DNA from: Actinomycetota bacterium
GTDB taxonomy: Bacteria > Actinomycetota > Thermoleophilia > Solirubrobacterales > 70-9
NCBI GenBank assembly: GCA_018268575.1
Contig: JAFDWF010000014.1
Span: 1-60,012, forward strand
Direction of reading: 5' to 3'
Length of the DNA stretch: 60,012 nt
The translations under genes and the position numbers were made by a program. How positions within the stretch are numbered: the first letter of the stretch is position 1; every line of letters starts with the position of its first letter. Of the stretch, positions 23,558 to 32,054 are shown piece by piece. The notes beneath the pieces were generated by a model. It was not told the DNA's origin. It searched no databases and saw nothing but the letters and a program-made list of their open reading frames with translations.

Positions 23558-24460
23558 TTACCGGGCCGGGACGGGCTCCTCGCGCGGCGCCGTGATCGCG
23601 AACGAGATCGAGCCGATGCCGGCGATCTCGCTGCGCACCGTGTCGCCTGGCCGCAGGTAGCGACCGGGGGCACAGCCGGGCGGCGTCAGCGAGGTGCCGC
23701 CGAGCTCGGGGTCGAAGCCCCAGCCGGTGCCGCCGGGGGTGCCGGTGGCGATCACCGTGCCCGGGCGCAGGGTGAACAGCGTCGAGAGGTACTCGATGAT
23801 CTGCGGCACGCCGAAGATCAGCTCCGAGGTATCGGCGGACTGCCGAAGCTCCTCGTCGACATAGGTGCGCAGGCGCCGCGACGGCGGCCGCTCCACCTCC
23901 TCGGCGGCGATCACCTCGGCGGCGATCCGGGTCGAGCCGTCGAAGTTCTTGCCCGGCCCCAGGGACATGCTGAAGTGGCCGTTTTCGGAGACCACCTGGC
24001 GATCGCGGGCGGTCAGGTCGTTGATCACGGTGTAGCCGAAGACGTGGTCGAAGGCCTCCGCCGCGGGGATGAACCTTCCCGCCTTGCCGATCACGATCCC
24101 GAGCTCGGTCTCGTAGTCGAGCTTCGAGGTGACCCGCGGATCGAAGGCGAACGATTCCTCCGGCGCGGCGAGGGTCTGCCCCGCCTTGATGAAGAACTCG
24201 GGGTACTTCACCTCGACCGGCGCCTTCTCCTCGAGATGGCTGCGGTAGTTCTGCCCGGCGCAGAGGATCACCGGCGGCCGCAGCGGCGCGTCGAGCTCCA
24301 CCGCCGCCAGCGCCTCGCGGCGCCCGCCGATCTCGCTCGGGCCGAGCCCCGCGGCGATCAGGGCATCGAGCCCCCCCGGCCGGTCGACGATCTCGACCTG
24401 GTCGCCGACGAGGCGACCGGCGTGGCGCTCGCCGTCCTCGATCACGGTGACCAGGCGCAT
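23558..24460 (-). CDS. Fumarylacetoacetate-hydrolase family protein (2), 300 aa
   Basis: VILCAGQNYRSHLEEKAP, DYETELGIVIGK, VFGYTVINDLTARD and ATGTPGGTGWGFDPELGG identify an FAH-fold enzyme with E-x-E metal ligands. The insertion FDPELGGTSLTPPG near the C-terminus separates it from the FAH protein at 11172. The ATG shares one base with the stop of the reductase gene. It ends the operon that begins at 30198, so it acts after the importer and the flavin reductase. Confidence 0.87.
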   Translation of the reverse strand: MRLVTVIEDGERHAGRLVGDQVEIVDRPGGLDALIAAGLGPSEIGGRREALAAVELDAPLRPPVILCAGQNYRSHLEEKAPVEVKYPEFFIKAGQTLAAPEESFAFDPRVTSKLDYETELGIVIGKAGRFIPAAEAFDHVFGYTVINDLTARDRQVVSENGHFSMSLGPGKNFDGSTRIAAEVIAAEEVERPPSRRLRTYVDEELRQSADTSELIFGVPQIIEYLSTLFTLRPGTVIATGTPGGTGWGFDPELGGTSLTPPGCAPGRYLRPGDTVRSEIAGIGSISFAITAPREEPVPAR

Positions 24461-26511
24461 CAAATCCTCCTCCCCTGGCGGTGGCCCTCGTAGACGGCCT
24501 CGTAGGTCCCGCGCGGGGCGACGGCGCAGCCGATCGTCGAGGTCTCGATCCCCCGCTCGACCAGGGCCCCGGCGAGGGCGTTCTCGGAGCGGCGGGCGGT
24601 CACCATCACCAACAGGTCGGAGGCGAGCGTTTCCTCCGCCTCCGGCATGTGGACGTTGGTGAGGACGGTCTCGGCGCCGCGGATCTCCTTCACGAAGCGA
24701 TCGCAGACGATGCCGACGCCCGCTTTGTAGACCTGCGGCAGGATCCACTCGAGGTAGACGTCGAGGATCGTGTCCATGCCGATCATCGGCCAGCGGGTGA
24801 CGACCTTCACCTCGGCGCCCGCTTCGGCCATCGCGACCGCGACAAGCGGCGCGACGACGTCGCAGAGATCGTCGATCACCAAGACGCTGCCCTGGGCCTC
24901 GACCTCACCCTTCGCCACCTGGTCCCAGCCGACCAGGTTGCCGGTCTCGGCACCCGGGAGCGGCCGGCCGGTCCAACCCTGAAAGCCGTCGACGGCGATC
25001 GAGGCACCGGTCGCGACGACGACGTGGTCGGGCGAGGTCTCGGCGATCAGGGCGTCGAGCGACGCCTCCTCAACGCCGACCCCGGTGCGGATCTCGGCGC
25101 CGTTCTTGCGCGCCTGCTCGGCCAGCCAGTCGCCGATCCGCCCATACTCGGCGCGGCTCGGCAGCAGCGACTGCAGGCGGACGTGGCCGCCGGTCTGAGC
25201 TTCGCGCTCGACCACGGTCACCCGGTGCCCGCGCGCCGCGGCCACGCGTGCGCACTCGAGCCCGGCGGGGCCGCCGCCGAGGATCAGGACGTTGCGCGGC
25301 TCGGCCACCGCGACGATGCTGCCCGCGCCCCACTTGCCCTCCCGCCCCATCGTCGGGTTGTAGACGCACTGCACCCGCTGGCCGGTGCTTGCCTTGCGCC
25401 AACAGAGGTTGGCGGCGACGCAGCGGCGGATGTCCTCGGAGCGCCCTTCGAGCGCTTTGCGCCCCCATTCGGGGTCGGCGAACATCTGCCGGGCGAGGCA
25501 GATCGCGTCGCCTTGCTCCTGCTCGAGCAGCGTCTCCGCCGCCTCGGGGGTGGTGATCCGGCCGACCAGCAGGACCGGCTTATCGGTCACGTCCTTGACC
25601 CCGCGCGCGTACTCCTTCTCCCAGCCGGCCTCGAACTCCATCGGGGTGTGGATGAAGGCGTGGTGGACGCCGGCGCTGACGTTGACGTAGTCGATGTCGA
25701 CCTGCGGTTCGAGGTCGGCGACGATCTTCTTCACGTCCTCGGCCTCGAGGTCGCCGGGCCAAAACGAGGTCGAGTTGATGCGGTAGCCGAGGAACGCGTC
25801 GGGTCCGATCGCCTCGCGGATCGCCTTCAGGCACTCGACCGGGAAGCGCATCCGGTTCTCGTGGCTCCCACCCCAGCGGTCGGTGCGCCGGTTGTAGAGC
25901 GGCGAGAGGAACTGCCAGGCCAGATAGCCGTGGCTCATGTGGTATTCGACGCCGTCGAGGCCGGCCCGGATCGCCCGCTCCGCGGCGGCGGCGAAGGCGG
26001 CGATGATGTCGAGGATCTCCGCCTCGTCGAGCTCCTTCGGATTGCCGCCGCCGGGGAACTCGCCGAGCGGGATCTGGCTCGGCGAGAGCGTGTACCAGGA
26101 CGCGTCGAGGTCGTAGCCGGGGTCCTGCTTGGGGAAGGGGAAGCCGCGCATCCCCGAGTGCCAGAGCTGGATCGCCAGCTTGGCCCCGTACTCGTGGACG
26201 GCGTCGGCGACTTTGCGCAGCGGCTCGACGTTGTCGTCGTTGAAGAGCTGCGGCGTGATCAGCGGCGCCGCCAGCGAGTCCCGGTGGACGTGGGTGGCGC
26301 CGATGATGATCAGGCCGACGTCGTGCTTGGCCCGCTCGCAGTAGTAGTCGGTCGCCATCTCCGTCAGCACGCCGCCGTCGACCCAGGTCGGGCAGGTAGG
26401 CGGGAAGACGATCCGGTTCTTGACTTCCTGATCGCGCAGCTTCCAGGGCGAGAAGAGCCGTGGATAGAGCTCCTTCCCCTGGACCGATACCGGCTCGTCG
26501 ATGATCGACAT
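24460..26511 (-). CDS. Old-Yellow-Enzyme/2,4-dienoyl-CoA-reductase-like flavoprotein, 683 aa
   Basis: The N-terminal 350 residues are an FMN TIM barrel (RIVFPPT, YNRRTDRWGGSHENRMRFP, DAICLARQMFADPEW). The C-terminal half is a pyridine-nucleotide-disulphide reductase domain with VLILGGGPAGLECARVAAARG. Between them lies the 4Fe-4S motif of the trimethylamine dehydrogenase type, C364-x2-A367-x2-C370-x11-C382. The second cluster Cys is Ala. Cluster assembly or redox transfer may be changed. The ATG start has GAGAGGAGAAAG upstream. It is in the GntR-controlled operon. Confidence 0.9.
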   Translation of the reverse strand: MSIIDEPVSVQGKELYPRLFSPWKLRDQEVKNRIVFPPTCPTWVDGGVLTEMATDYYCERAKHDVGLIIIGATHVHRDSLAAPLITPQLFNDDNVEPLRKVADAVHEYGAKLAIQLWHSGMRGFPFPKQDPGYDLDASWYTLSPSQIPLGEFPGGGNPKELDEAEILDIIAAFAAAAERAIRAGLDGVEYHMSHGYLAWQFLSPLYNRRTDRWGGSHENRMRFPVECLKAIREAIGPDAFLGYRINSTSFWPGDLEAEDVKKIVADLEPQVDIDYVNVSAGVHHAFIHTPMEFEAGWEKEYARGVKDVTDKPVLLVGRITTPEAAETLLEQEQGDAICLARQMFADPEWGRKALEGRSEDIRRCVAANLCWRKASTGQRVQCVYNPTMGREGKWGAGSIVAVAEPRNVLILGGGPAGLECARVAAARGHRVTVVEREAQTGGHVRLQSLLPSRAEYGRIGDWLAEQARKNGAEIRTGVGVEEASLDALIAETSPDHVVVATGASIAVDGFQGWTGRPLPGAETGNLVGWDQVAKGEVEAQGSVLVIDDLCDVVAPLVAVAMAEAGAEVKVVTRWPMIGMDTILDVYLEWILPQVYKAGVGIVCDRFVKEIRGAETVLTNVHMPEAEETLASDLLVMVTARRSENALAGALVERGIETSTIGCAVAPRGTYEAVYEGHRQGRRI

Positions 26512-26539
26512 CTACTTTCTCCTCTCGGGGTTCATGCGG

Positions 26540-28075
26540 TTAGGCGGCAAGGTCGAAGCTGACTGCGTGGACGAGGTCGTGCTCGGTGAAGGTCCCGGCG
26601 GCGAACTCGGCGGTGACCCGTCCGTCGCGCACGGCGTAGACGCGGTCGCAGGCGATGCGGAGGTCCTCGTAGTCGCCGAGCACGAGGAGCGCACAGCGGT
26701 CTCCTTCGTCCGTCGGTTCGGAGACGAGCCGGCGAAGAAGCTCGGAGAACTCGAGCCGGCTGTGGACGTCGAGGCCGGTGAGCGGCTCGTCGAAGAGCCA
26801 GACGCTGCTCTTGCTGACCAGGCTGCGGGCCAGCATCACCTTCTGCTGCATGCCACCGCTGAGGGTTTCGATCGGGGCCTCCAGCCGATCCCGCGCGAGC
26901 CCCACGCGGGCCAGGGAGTCGGCGGCCAACGCCGCCTCGCCGCGCCGGGAGACGACCGGCAGCCAAGGCCTGCGCCGCACCCCTCCCGCAACCCCGATCG
27001 CCACGTTCTCACGCACCGAGAGCCCTTTCAGCGCGGCCTCCGCCGCGACCGCGTCGGAGAGATAGGTGATCCCGCGTCGCCGGCGCTCGGCGACCGAGCC
27101 GGCGAGGAGCTCGCCGCCGAGCCTGATCTCGCCGGCGGCGATCGGATGGAGGCCGGCGATCGCCCTCAACACCTCCGAGGTCCCCGACCCGGCGAGCCCA
27201 TACAGGCCGACGACCTCAGCGGCCGCCAGCGTCAGGGAGATCGACTCGAGGCGGCCGCCGCCGACCTCCGTCAGGCGGCAGCGCTCGCGCCGATCGCCCA
27301 CCGCCACCCGCGGCTTCGGGGCGGCGGGAACGGTCGCCTCCTCCCCCAGCATCGCGCCGACCAGGGCGGCGCGATCGACCCCCGCGGGCTCCAGCTCGGC
27401 GACCGTCTCGCCGCCACGCATCACGGTCACGTGGCCGGCGAGATGCAGCACCTCTTCGAGGCGGTGGGAGACGTAGAGGACCGTCATCCCGTTGGCGACC
27501 ATGCCGCGGAGCACGTCGAAGAGGCGCGCGACCTCGGCCTCGGCGAAGGCCTCGGTCGGCTCGTCGAGGATCAGCAGGCCGGGCTCGCGGAGGAGCGCGC
27601 GGGCGATCATCAGCGCCCGGTGGTCGGGCACGCTCAGGGTCGACACCCGGGCGTCGAGATCGAGGTCGAGGTCGACCTCGGCAAGCACCCGGCGCGCCAT
27701 CGTCCTCGCCTGCCGCCAGCCGACCAGCGCGCCGCCGCGGCGCGGATAGCGGCGCGGCGTCATCAGGTTGTCGAGCACCGAGACGTCGCCGAACAGGGAG
27801 GTCTGCTGGGGGACGAGGAAGACGCCTTGGCCCTCCGCCTCGACCACGCTGCCGCCCGCGTAGACCTCCCCGCGCAGCTTGATCTCGCCGGCGTCGGCCC
27901 GCTGGGCGCCGGAGATCAGGCTGATCAGCGTGCTCTTGCCGGCGCCGTTGTGGCCGACCAGGCCCTCGATCGTCCCCGACGGGACCCGCAGCCAGGCGCC
28001 GTTCAACGCCCGGACCGGGCCGAAGCTCTTGGTCAGGCCCTGGGCCTCGACGAAGGCCGGCGCCGCGGTCGCCAT
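26540..28075 (-). CDS. Ribose/galactoside-type ABC ATPase, two domains, 511 aa
   Basis: Two ABC domains as in RbsA/MglA. The first has Walker A GHNGAGKST and an altered signature LSVPDHRALMIARAL. The second has a degenerate Walker A (GLAGSGTSE) with an intact signature LSGGMQQKVMLARSL and Walker B VWLFDEPLTGLD. Such asymmetry is normal in this family. It shares one base with the permease stop and lies 28 bases before the flavin reductase. It drives the importer of receptor 29110-30198. Confidence 0.92.
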   Translation of the reverse strand: MATAAPAFVEAQGLTKSFGPVRALNGAWLRVPSGTIEGLVGHNGAGKSTLISLISGAQRADAGEIKLRGEVYAGGSVVEAEGQGVFLVPQQTSLFGDVSVLDNLMTPRRYPRRGGALVGWRQARTMARRVLAEVDLDLDLDARVSTLSVPDHRALMIARALLREPGLLILDEPTEAFAEAEVARLFDVLRGMVANGMTVLYVSHRLEEVLHLAGHVTVMRGGETVAELEPAGVDRAALVGAMLGEEATVPAAPKPRVAVGDRRERCRLTEVGGGRLESISLTLAAAEVVGLYGLAGSGTSEVLRAIAGLHPIAAGEIRLGGELLAGSVAERRRRGITYLSDAVAAEAALKGLSVRENVAIGVAGGVRRRPWLPVVSRRGEAALAADSLARVGLARDRLEAPIETLSGGMQQKVMLARSLVSKSSVWLFDEPLTGLDVHSRLEFSELLRRLVSEPTDEGDRCALLVLGDYEDLRIACDRVYAVRDGRVTAEFAAGTFTEHDLVHAVSFDLAA

Positions 28076-29106
28076 CAGGCCGCCCTTCGACCCTTGAGCG
28101 CCGCCACGATGGCGACGATCAGGACCAGGCCGTTGAAGACGTAGGTGGTCCAGGAGGAGAGGTTCAGCTCGACCAGGCCGGTAGCCACCATCTCCAGCAG
28201 CCAGGCCGAGATCACCGCGCCGATCAGCGAGAACTGCCTGCTCGGGAACAGGGTCGAGCCGAGGAAGGCGGCGGCGAAGGCGGGCAGCAGGTGCGGTTCG
28301 CCGGCGTTGGGAAACGAGTTGCCGGCCACCGCGACGATGAAGATGCCGGCCAGCGCGGCGCAGATCGCCGAGGTGACGAGCGCGGCGATCCGCAGCCGCA
28401 CGACCGGCAGCCCCAGGAACCTCGCGGCGTCCGGGTTCGCACCCACCGCACGTACGTATCTCCCCACCGGGGTCTGCGCAACCAGGAACGCGAGGCCGAG
28501 CGTGACCGCGAGCGTGATGTACGCCGGCAGCTCCACCCCGCCGATCGTCTTGGTGCCGAAATCGGTGAAGCTCGCCGGGATGCCGAGGATGATCGTTTCC
28601 TGCTTGGTGAGGAGGAACTGGATCCCGACCAGGACGCTCCCCATCGCCAGGGTGATGATGAACGAGGAGGCACCGAGGCCGGCGATGATCCCGCCGTTGG
28701 CGAGGCCGACCGCGACCGCGAGCAGGAGGGCGGCGATCACCGCCATCACCGGCGACCAGCCGTGCTGGGACATCAAGACGATCGCCACGGCGCCGCTCAA
28801 GCTGGCGCCCGCGCCGATCGAGAGGTCGAAGTCGCCGATGATCAGCGGCAGCGTGATGCCGACCGCGAGCAGCCCGTCGACGGCCGCCGCGTCGGTGATG
28901 TTCGCCATGTTCGTCCCGGTCAGGAAGACCCCGGGGATGTCGATGACGAAGAAGGCGAAGACGGCGGCGAAGGTCAGCAGGACCCCGTAGCCGGTGAGGA
29001 CCTTCGCCCCGGGTCGGCCGAGGCGAAGCGGTGTGCGGTCGGGGGAGGAGAGCCCGGCCGCACCCTGCGCTGAGGATGCGGCCGACTCCTGGGTGGCGTC
29101 CGGCAT
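28075..29106 (-). CDS. Ribose-type ABC permease (BPD_transp_2), 343 aa
   Basis: About nine hydrophobic segments. The block IGDFDLSIGAGASLSGAVAI and the later AVGANPDAARFLGLPVVRLR are typical of RbsC-type permeases. An unstructured N-terminal 25 residues precedes the first helix. It lies 3 bases after the receptor gene. Confidence 0.92.
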   Translation of the reverse strand: MPDATQESAASSAQGAAGLSSPDRTPLRLGRPGAKVLTGYGVLLTFAAVFAFFVIDIPGVFLTGTNMANITDAAAVDGLLAVGITLPLIIGDFDLSIGAGASLSGAVAIVLMSQHGWSPVMAVIAALLLAVAVGLANGGIIAGLGASSFIITLAMGSVLVGIQFLLTKQETIILGIPASFTDFGTKTIGGVELPAYITLAVTLGLAFLVAQTPVGRYVRAVGANPDAARFLGLPVVRLRIAALVTSAICAALAGIFIVAVAGNSFPNAGEPHLLPAFAAAFLGSTLFPSRQFSLIGAVISAWLLEMVATGLVELNLSSWTTYVFNGLVLIVAIVAALKGRRAA

Positions 29107-29109
29107 CGC

Positions 29110-30198
29110 TTACTTCCCGAACTCGGACTGCCAGCGGTTTTCGTAGAACTTGACCATCGCTTCGGTGCCCGGTTCTTCTTCTCCCGGTGGCACGTTCGAG
29201 CTGGTCACCAGTTCGTACTGGAGCGGCAGCGCGAACTGTTCGGCGGCGCTCAGCGGCTTGTGGGCGCCGAAGTACTGCGCCAGCGCGTCCACCGCCTGGT
29301 AGGCGTTGTGCGGGAAGGAGGCCGTGGCGACGCCGCTGAGGTCCCCTTCGGAGATCAGCTTGCGCTCCGACGGATAGTCATAGAAGCTGACCACCTTCAC
29401 CTTTTCGGTCGCCCCCGCCTGCTTCAGCGCCGCCGCGATCGGGGTCGGGTAGGGCGAGATCGTCGCCAGGATCGCGTTCAGTTCCGGATTGGCGGCGAGG
29501 ATCGCTTTGGTCGCGTTCAGCAGGTCCGAGTTGAAGTTGGCGTAGTTCACCTGGTGGACCGCCACCACTTCGATCCCCGGATATTCCTTGGCGACCTGTT
29601 GGAACAGTTCGGCCCGCACGCGTGACCACGGGATGCCATCGGTGGTCATGATCGCGACCTTCCCCTTCCCGTTCAGCGAGTTGATCAGGTAGTTGCTCGC
29701 CAGCGCGCCGAGGGCGTAGTCGTTGGGAACGATCTGGGTCACGTAGGGCGATTGCGTTCCGGCGCCGCCGTAGAGGACCACCGGGATCCCGGCGGCGTGC
29801 GCCTGGCGCAGGCCGGCCGTGACGGCGGCCGGATCGACCGCGTCGAGGAGGACCGCGCCGACCTTCTCGGCGACGAGCTGCTGCATCCCGGCCGCCATTT
29901 TCGACGGGTCGCCGCCGGCGTCGATCGAGACCGTCGACCAGCCCAGCGTTTCGGCCGCTTCCTTGGCGGCGGATTCGAGCAGGGCCGCCCCCGGGTCGGC
30001 GTTGTTCACGTTGAGGATCCCGATCTTCTCCGCCGGCAGCGAGATGCTCGGGTCGGAGGACGATTCGGATTCGGCACCGGAGGAGGTAGCCGACCCCGCG
30101 GCCGAGGCCGCCGTGCTCGACGAGCCGCCGCACCCGGCGGCGAGGGCGCAGATCCCGATCAGCAGCGCAACTAGAGCAAGCATCCGCTTGTTGGACAT
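29110..30198 (-). CDS. Ribose-type lipoprotein substrate-binding protein, 362 aa
   Basis: Signal MSNKRMLALVALLIGICALAAGC with lipobox LAAGC, a Ser/Ala/Glu linker, then a Peripla_BP_4 domain (GILNVNNADPGAALLESAAKEAAE; GVATASFPHNAYQAVDAL). I chose ATG 30198 because AGGAG lies six bases upstream and because an earlier ATG at 30231 would fall inside the operator at 30228-30253. Glu and Lys codons GAA/AAA are unusually frequent. The ligand need not be a sugar: the operon also encodes a flavin reductase and an FAH enzyme. Confidence 0.9.
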   Translation of the reverse strand: MSNKRMLALVALLIGICALAAGCGGSSSTAASAAGSATSSGAESESSSDPSISLPAEKIGILNVNNADPGAALLESAAKEAAETLGWSTVSIDAGGDPSKMAAGMQQLVAEKVGAVLLDAVDPAAVTAGLRQAHAAGIPVVLYGGAGTQSPYVTQIVPNDYALGALASNYLINSLNGKGKVAIMTTDGIPWSRVRAELFQQVAKEYPGIEVVAVHQVNYANFNSDLLNATKAILAANPELNAILATISPYPTPIAAALKQAGATEKVKVVSFYDYPSERKLISEGDLSGVATASFPHNAYQAVDALAQYFGAHKPLSAAEQFALPLQYELVTSSNVPPGEEEPGTEAMVKFYENRWQSEFGK

Positions 30199-30227
30199 GG
30201 TCTCTCCTATTGATCCTTGGTGGTCAG

Positions 30228-30253
30228 CCAATCTGTTTACCCCGACAGATTGG
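30228..30253. promoter_or_regulatory. Operator 1 for the GntR regulator
   Basis: A perfect 9-bp inverted repeat, CCAATCTGT and ACAGATTGG, with an 8-bp spacer (26 bp in all). It lies just downstream of the -10 box of the transporter promoter, where a bound repressor would block transcription. Confidence 0.8.
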
Positions 30254-30260
30254 ATCGCAA

Positions 30261-30290
30261 TTCATAACAGCGATGCGGTGAATCTGTCAA
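30261..30290 (-). promoter_or_regulatory. Promoter of the GntR-controlled operon
   Basis: TTGACA (30285-30290 on the minus strand) and TATGAA (30261-30266) are 18 bases apart. Operators flank it on both sides. Confidence 0.65.
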
Positions 30291-30291
30291 G

Positions 30292-30317
30292 CCAATTTCT
30301 AATTTCAGACGAATTGG
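30292..30317. promoter_or_regulatory. Operator 2 for the GntR regulator
   Basis: CCAATT and AATTGG bound a 26-bp unit that agrees with operator 1 at 16 of 26 positions, including the CCAAT and ATTGG ends and an internal GAC. The two centres are 64 bp apart, about six helical turns. Confidence 0.75.
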
Positions 30318-30374
30318 TAACCACATTGGTCATAAGAGCGTTTGATAGGTTGCGAGCCCCGAACGCGCCCGAAG

Positions 30375-31055
30375 ATGCCGAAACGTGCCTACATCGATGT
30401 CGCCGCGCTGCTCCGAGAGCGGGTCGAGGACGGGCAATATCCACCGGGCTCGCGCCTGCCGGCGGAGCGCCAGTTGGCGGAGGAGCTAGGGGTGTCGCGG
30501 CCGACGGTCCGCGAGGCCCTTGCGGCGATGGAACTGATGGGCGTGGTCGACACGCACGCAGGCGCCGGCACCTTCGTGCGCGAGAAGGGCGTCGAGGCGG
30601 ACGGGGCGGGAGCGGCGATCCGGGCACCCGATGCCAGTCCGTCGGAGATCCTCCAGGTGCGCCTGCTGATCGAGCCCGGCACGACCCGCCTCGCCACGGT
30701 CAACTGGGACCGGCAGAGCCTGGCGGCGATCGCCCGGCCCCTCCACGCGCTGGAGCGCGCCGCGGAGGCACGGTCCGCCGCCCACCCGACCAAGGAAGAC
30801 CGTCAGTTCCACGCCGCGATCGCCCAGGCCAGCGGCAACGACGTCCTGACCAGCATCCTCAGTCCCCTCTGGGAGACCATGTCCCAGAGCCTCTGGCGGA
30901 GCCTCAAGGAGAAGGGCTGGAGCGCGGCCAACACCGAGGCCGTCGCCCGCGAACACCGTGAGATCTACGAGGCGATCCGCGGTCGCGATCCCGACCTGGC
31001 CGGCTTCACGATGGAAAAGCACATCCGCGGCGTGATCGAGTCGCTGTTCGCCTGA
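30375..31055 (+). CDS. GntR-family regulator (FadR/FCD subgroup), 226 aa
   Basis: N-terminal winged helix: YIDVAALLRERVEDGQYPPGSRLPAERQLAEELGVSRPTVREAL. The C-terminal helical FCD domain contains the spaced His residues of the metal/ligand site (DRQFHAAIA, REHREIYEAI, MEKHIRGVI). I chose ATG 30375. An earlier TTG at 30342 would add 11 unlikely residues. It is divergent from the importer operon with two 26-bp inverted repeats between them, so it most likely represses that operon and itself until the imported compound or a product binds. Confidence 0.9.
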   Translation: MPKRAYIDVAALLRERVEDGQYPPGSRLPAERQLAEELGVSRPTVREALAAMELMGVVDTHAGAGTFVREKGVEADGAGAAIRAPDASPSEILQVRLLIEPGTTRLATVNWDRQSLAAIARPLHALERAAEARSAAHPTKEDRQFHAAIAQASGNDVLTSILSPLWETMSQSLWRSLKEKGWSAANTEAVAREHREIYEAIRGRDPDLAGFTMEKHIRGVIESLFA

Positions 31056-31093
31056 AAGGGGCGGGGCCGTTGCCGGCTGGCGCCCGGGTAAGG

Positions 31094-31153
31094 GACCCGG
31101 CCTTCTCGGAGGCGACCCGGGCAGGCTGCGGCCGCCTCCGAGAAGGCCGGGTC
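31094..31153 (-). repeat. Palindromic element, 21-bp perfect arms
   Basis: Arms are 31094-31114 and 31133-31153. The 18-nt loop read on the minus strand is GCCGCAGCCTGCCCGGGT, one base from the consensus. The arm core CGGCCTTCTC differs from the CGTCCCGGGCGTCCC type yet pairs fully. Confidence 0.9.
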
Positions 31154-31180
31154 ACGGGGGGACGGCGGACACGCCCGTCC

Positions 31181-31233
31181 TCCCTCCGCTGTTCCTTATG
31201 CCCACCATTCCGGCATAAGGAACAGCGGAGGGA
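31181..31233. repeat. Perfect 22-bp hairpin
   Basis: Arms 31181-31202 and 31212-31233 pair without mismatch around the loop CACCATTCC. The stem core is CTGTTCCTTATGCC. This is the longest uninterrupted stem outside the palindromic elements. Confidence 0.9.
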
Positions 31234-31406
31234 CGGTGCCGCGGGGTCCGTGAGGAAGACGCCGGGAAATGCGCGGGTGACGTGAGGGAGACGTCACGGG
31301 TTCCACGCCTCCTCCACGGTCACGGGCGGGACGGGGGTCCCGGACTCCCCGTGAAGGCATACGGCAGGGCGCCTCGTATCCCGTCGCCCGACCGGTCAGG
31401 GACCTG

Positions 31407-31447
31407 TGTGTGGAGTCTCGGTCGCCATGGGACCGAAACTCCACACA
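31407..31447. repeat. Hairpin with internal loop
   Basis: TGTGTGGAGT pairs with ACTCCACACA and CGGTC with GACCG across a small internal loop. The apical loop is GCCATGG. Confidence 0.75.
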
Positions 31448-31502
31448 GAGGTTCTTGAGCGATGCACCCGTCCCTGTGCAGGCTTCCCCCCGCAAGACCT
31501 CC

Positions 31503-31564
31503 CGTCCCGGGCGTCCCGGAGGCGGCCACAGCCTGCCCGGGTCGCCTCCGGGACGCCCGGGACG
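31503..31564 (+). repeat. Palindromic element, 22-bp perfect arms
   Basis: Arms are 31503-31524 and 31543-31564 with loop GCCACAGCCTGCCCGGGT. It is the same as the copy at 22748-22809. Confidence 0.9.
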
Positions 31565-31655
31565 CCTGAACTTCGATTTATCCGGCCTGAACCCTTGCGC
31601 GGGCGCCAGCTCGGCCCGCCGCGAGAAATCGCGCGCCGACTCGAGGCGTCCCTCC

Positions 31656-32012
31656 TCAAGGCGCGTAGCGCCGGTGCAACATCAGCGAGTTGCCCTCGGT
31701 GTCGCTGAAGAAGGCCATGTTGCAGACGCCGGTGTCCTGCTCGCCGCTGAACTCCACGCCGCGCCGCTCGAGCTCTCGCTTGGCCTCGGCGACGTCGGCC
31801 ACCCGGAGGGCGATCGGTGCCGTGTGGGGCGCGAAGTCGGTGCCCATCACGGTCGGGTCGACGAGGTAGAGGGAGACGTTGCCGGTCTCGATCTCGGGCC
31901 AGCCCGCCTCCCAGTCAGGACTGTGCAGGGCGAGGACGTCACGGTAGAAGGCCTTTGCCCTGGTCATGTCCTGGACGGGCACGGAAACGAAGTCGGTGCG
32001 TTGAAATTCCAT
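31656..32012 (-). CDS. VOC-superfamily (glyoxalase-like) protein, 118 aa
   Basis: A single vicinal-oxygen-chelate domain: DFVSVPVQDMTRAKAFYRDVL at the start and NMAFFSDTEGNSLMLHRR at the end, with the typical D-x-DGN-like turn. The ATG at 32012 is 42 bases from the divergent AraC gene. AraC/VOC pairs are common in actinobacteria, where the VOC protein may be a resistance or isomerase enzyme under that regulator. The substrate is unknown. Confidence 0.85.
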   Translation of the reverse strand: MEFQRTDFVSVPVQDMTRAKAFYRDVLALHSPDWEAGWPEIETGNVSLYLVDPTVMGTDFAPHTAPIALRVADVAEAKRELERRGVEFSGEQDTGVCNMAFFSDTEGNSLMLHRRYAP

Positions 32013-32054
32013 GCCGACATCCTGACCGCCGGAGGGCGATCCCGTCTTGGAAAA

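Larger units (their letters stand above)
31056..31655. repeat. Intergenic composite repeat, copy 3
   Basis: A 600-base space between convergent genes (GntR and the VOC protein) with no gene. It holds two palindromic elements in opposite orientation (31094-31153 and 31503-31564), a 22-bp perfect hairpin (31181-31233), another hairpin (31407-31447), and a tail (31565-31626) nearly identical to 294-355. Confidence 0.8.
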
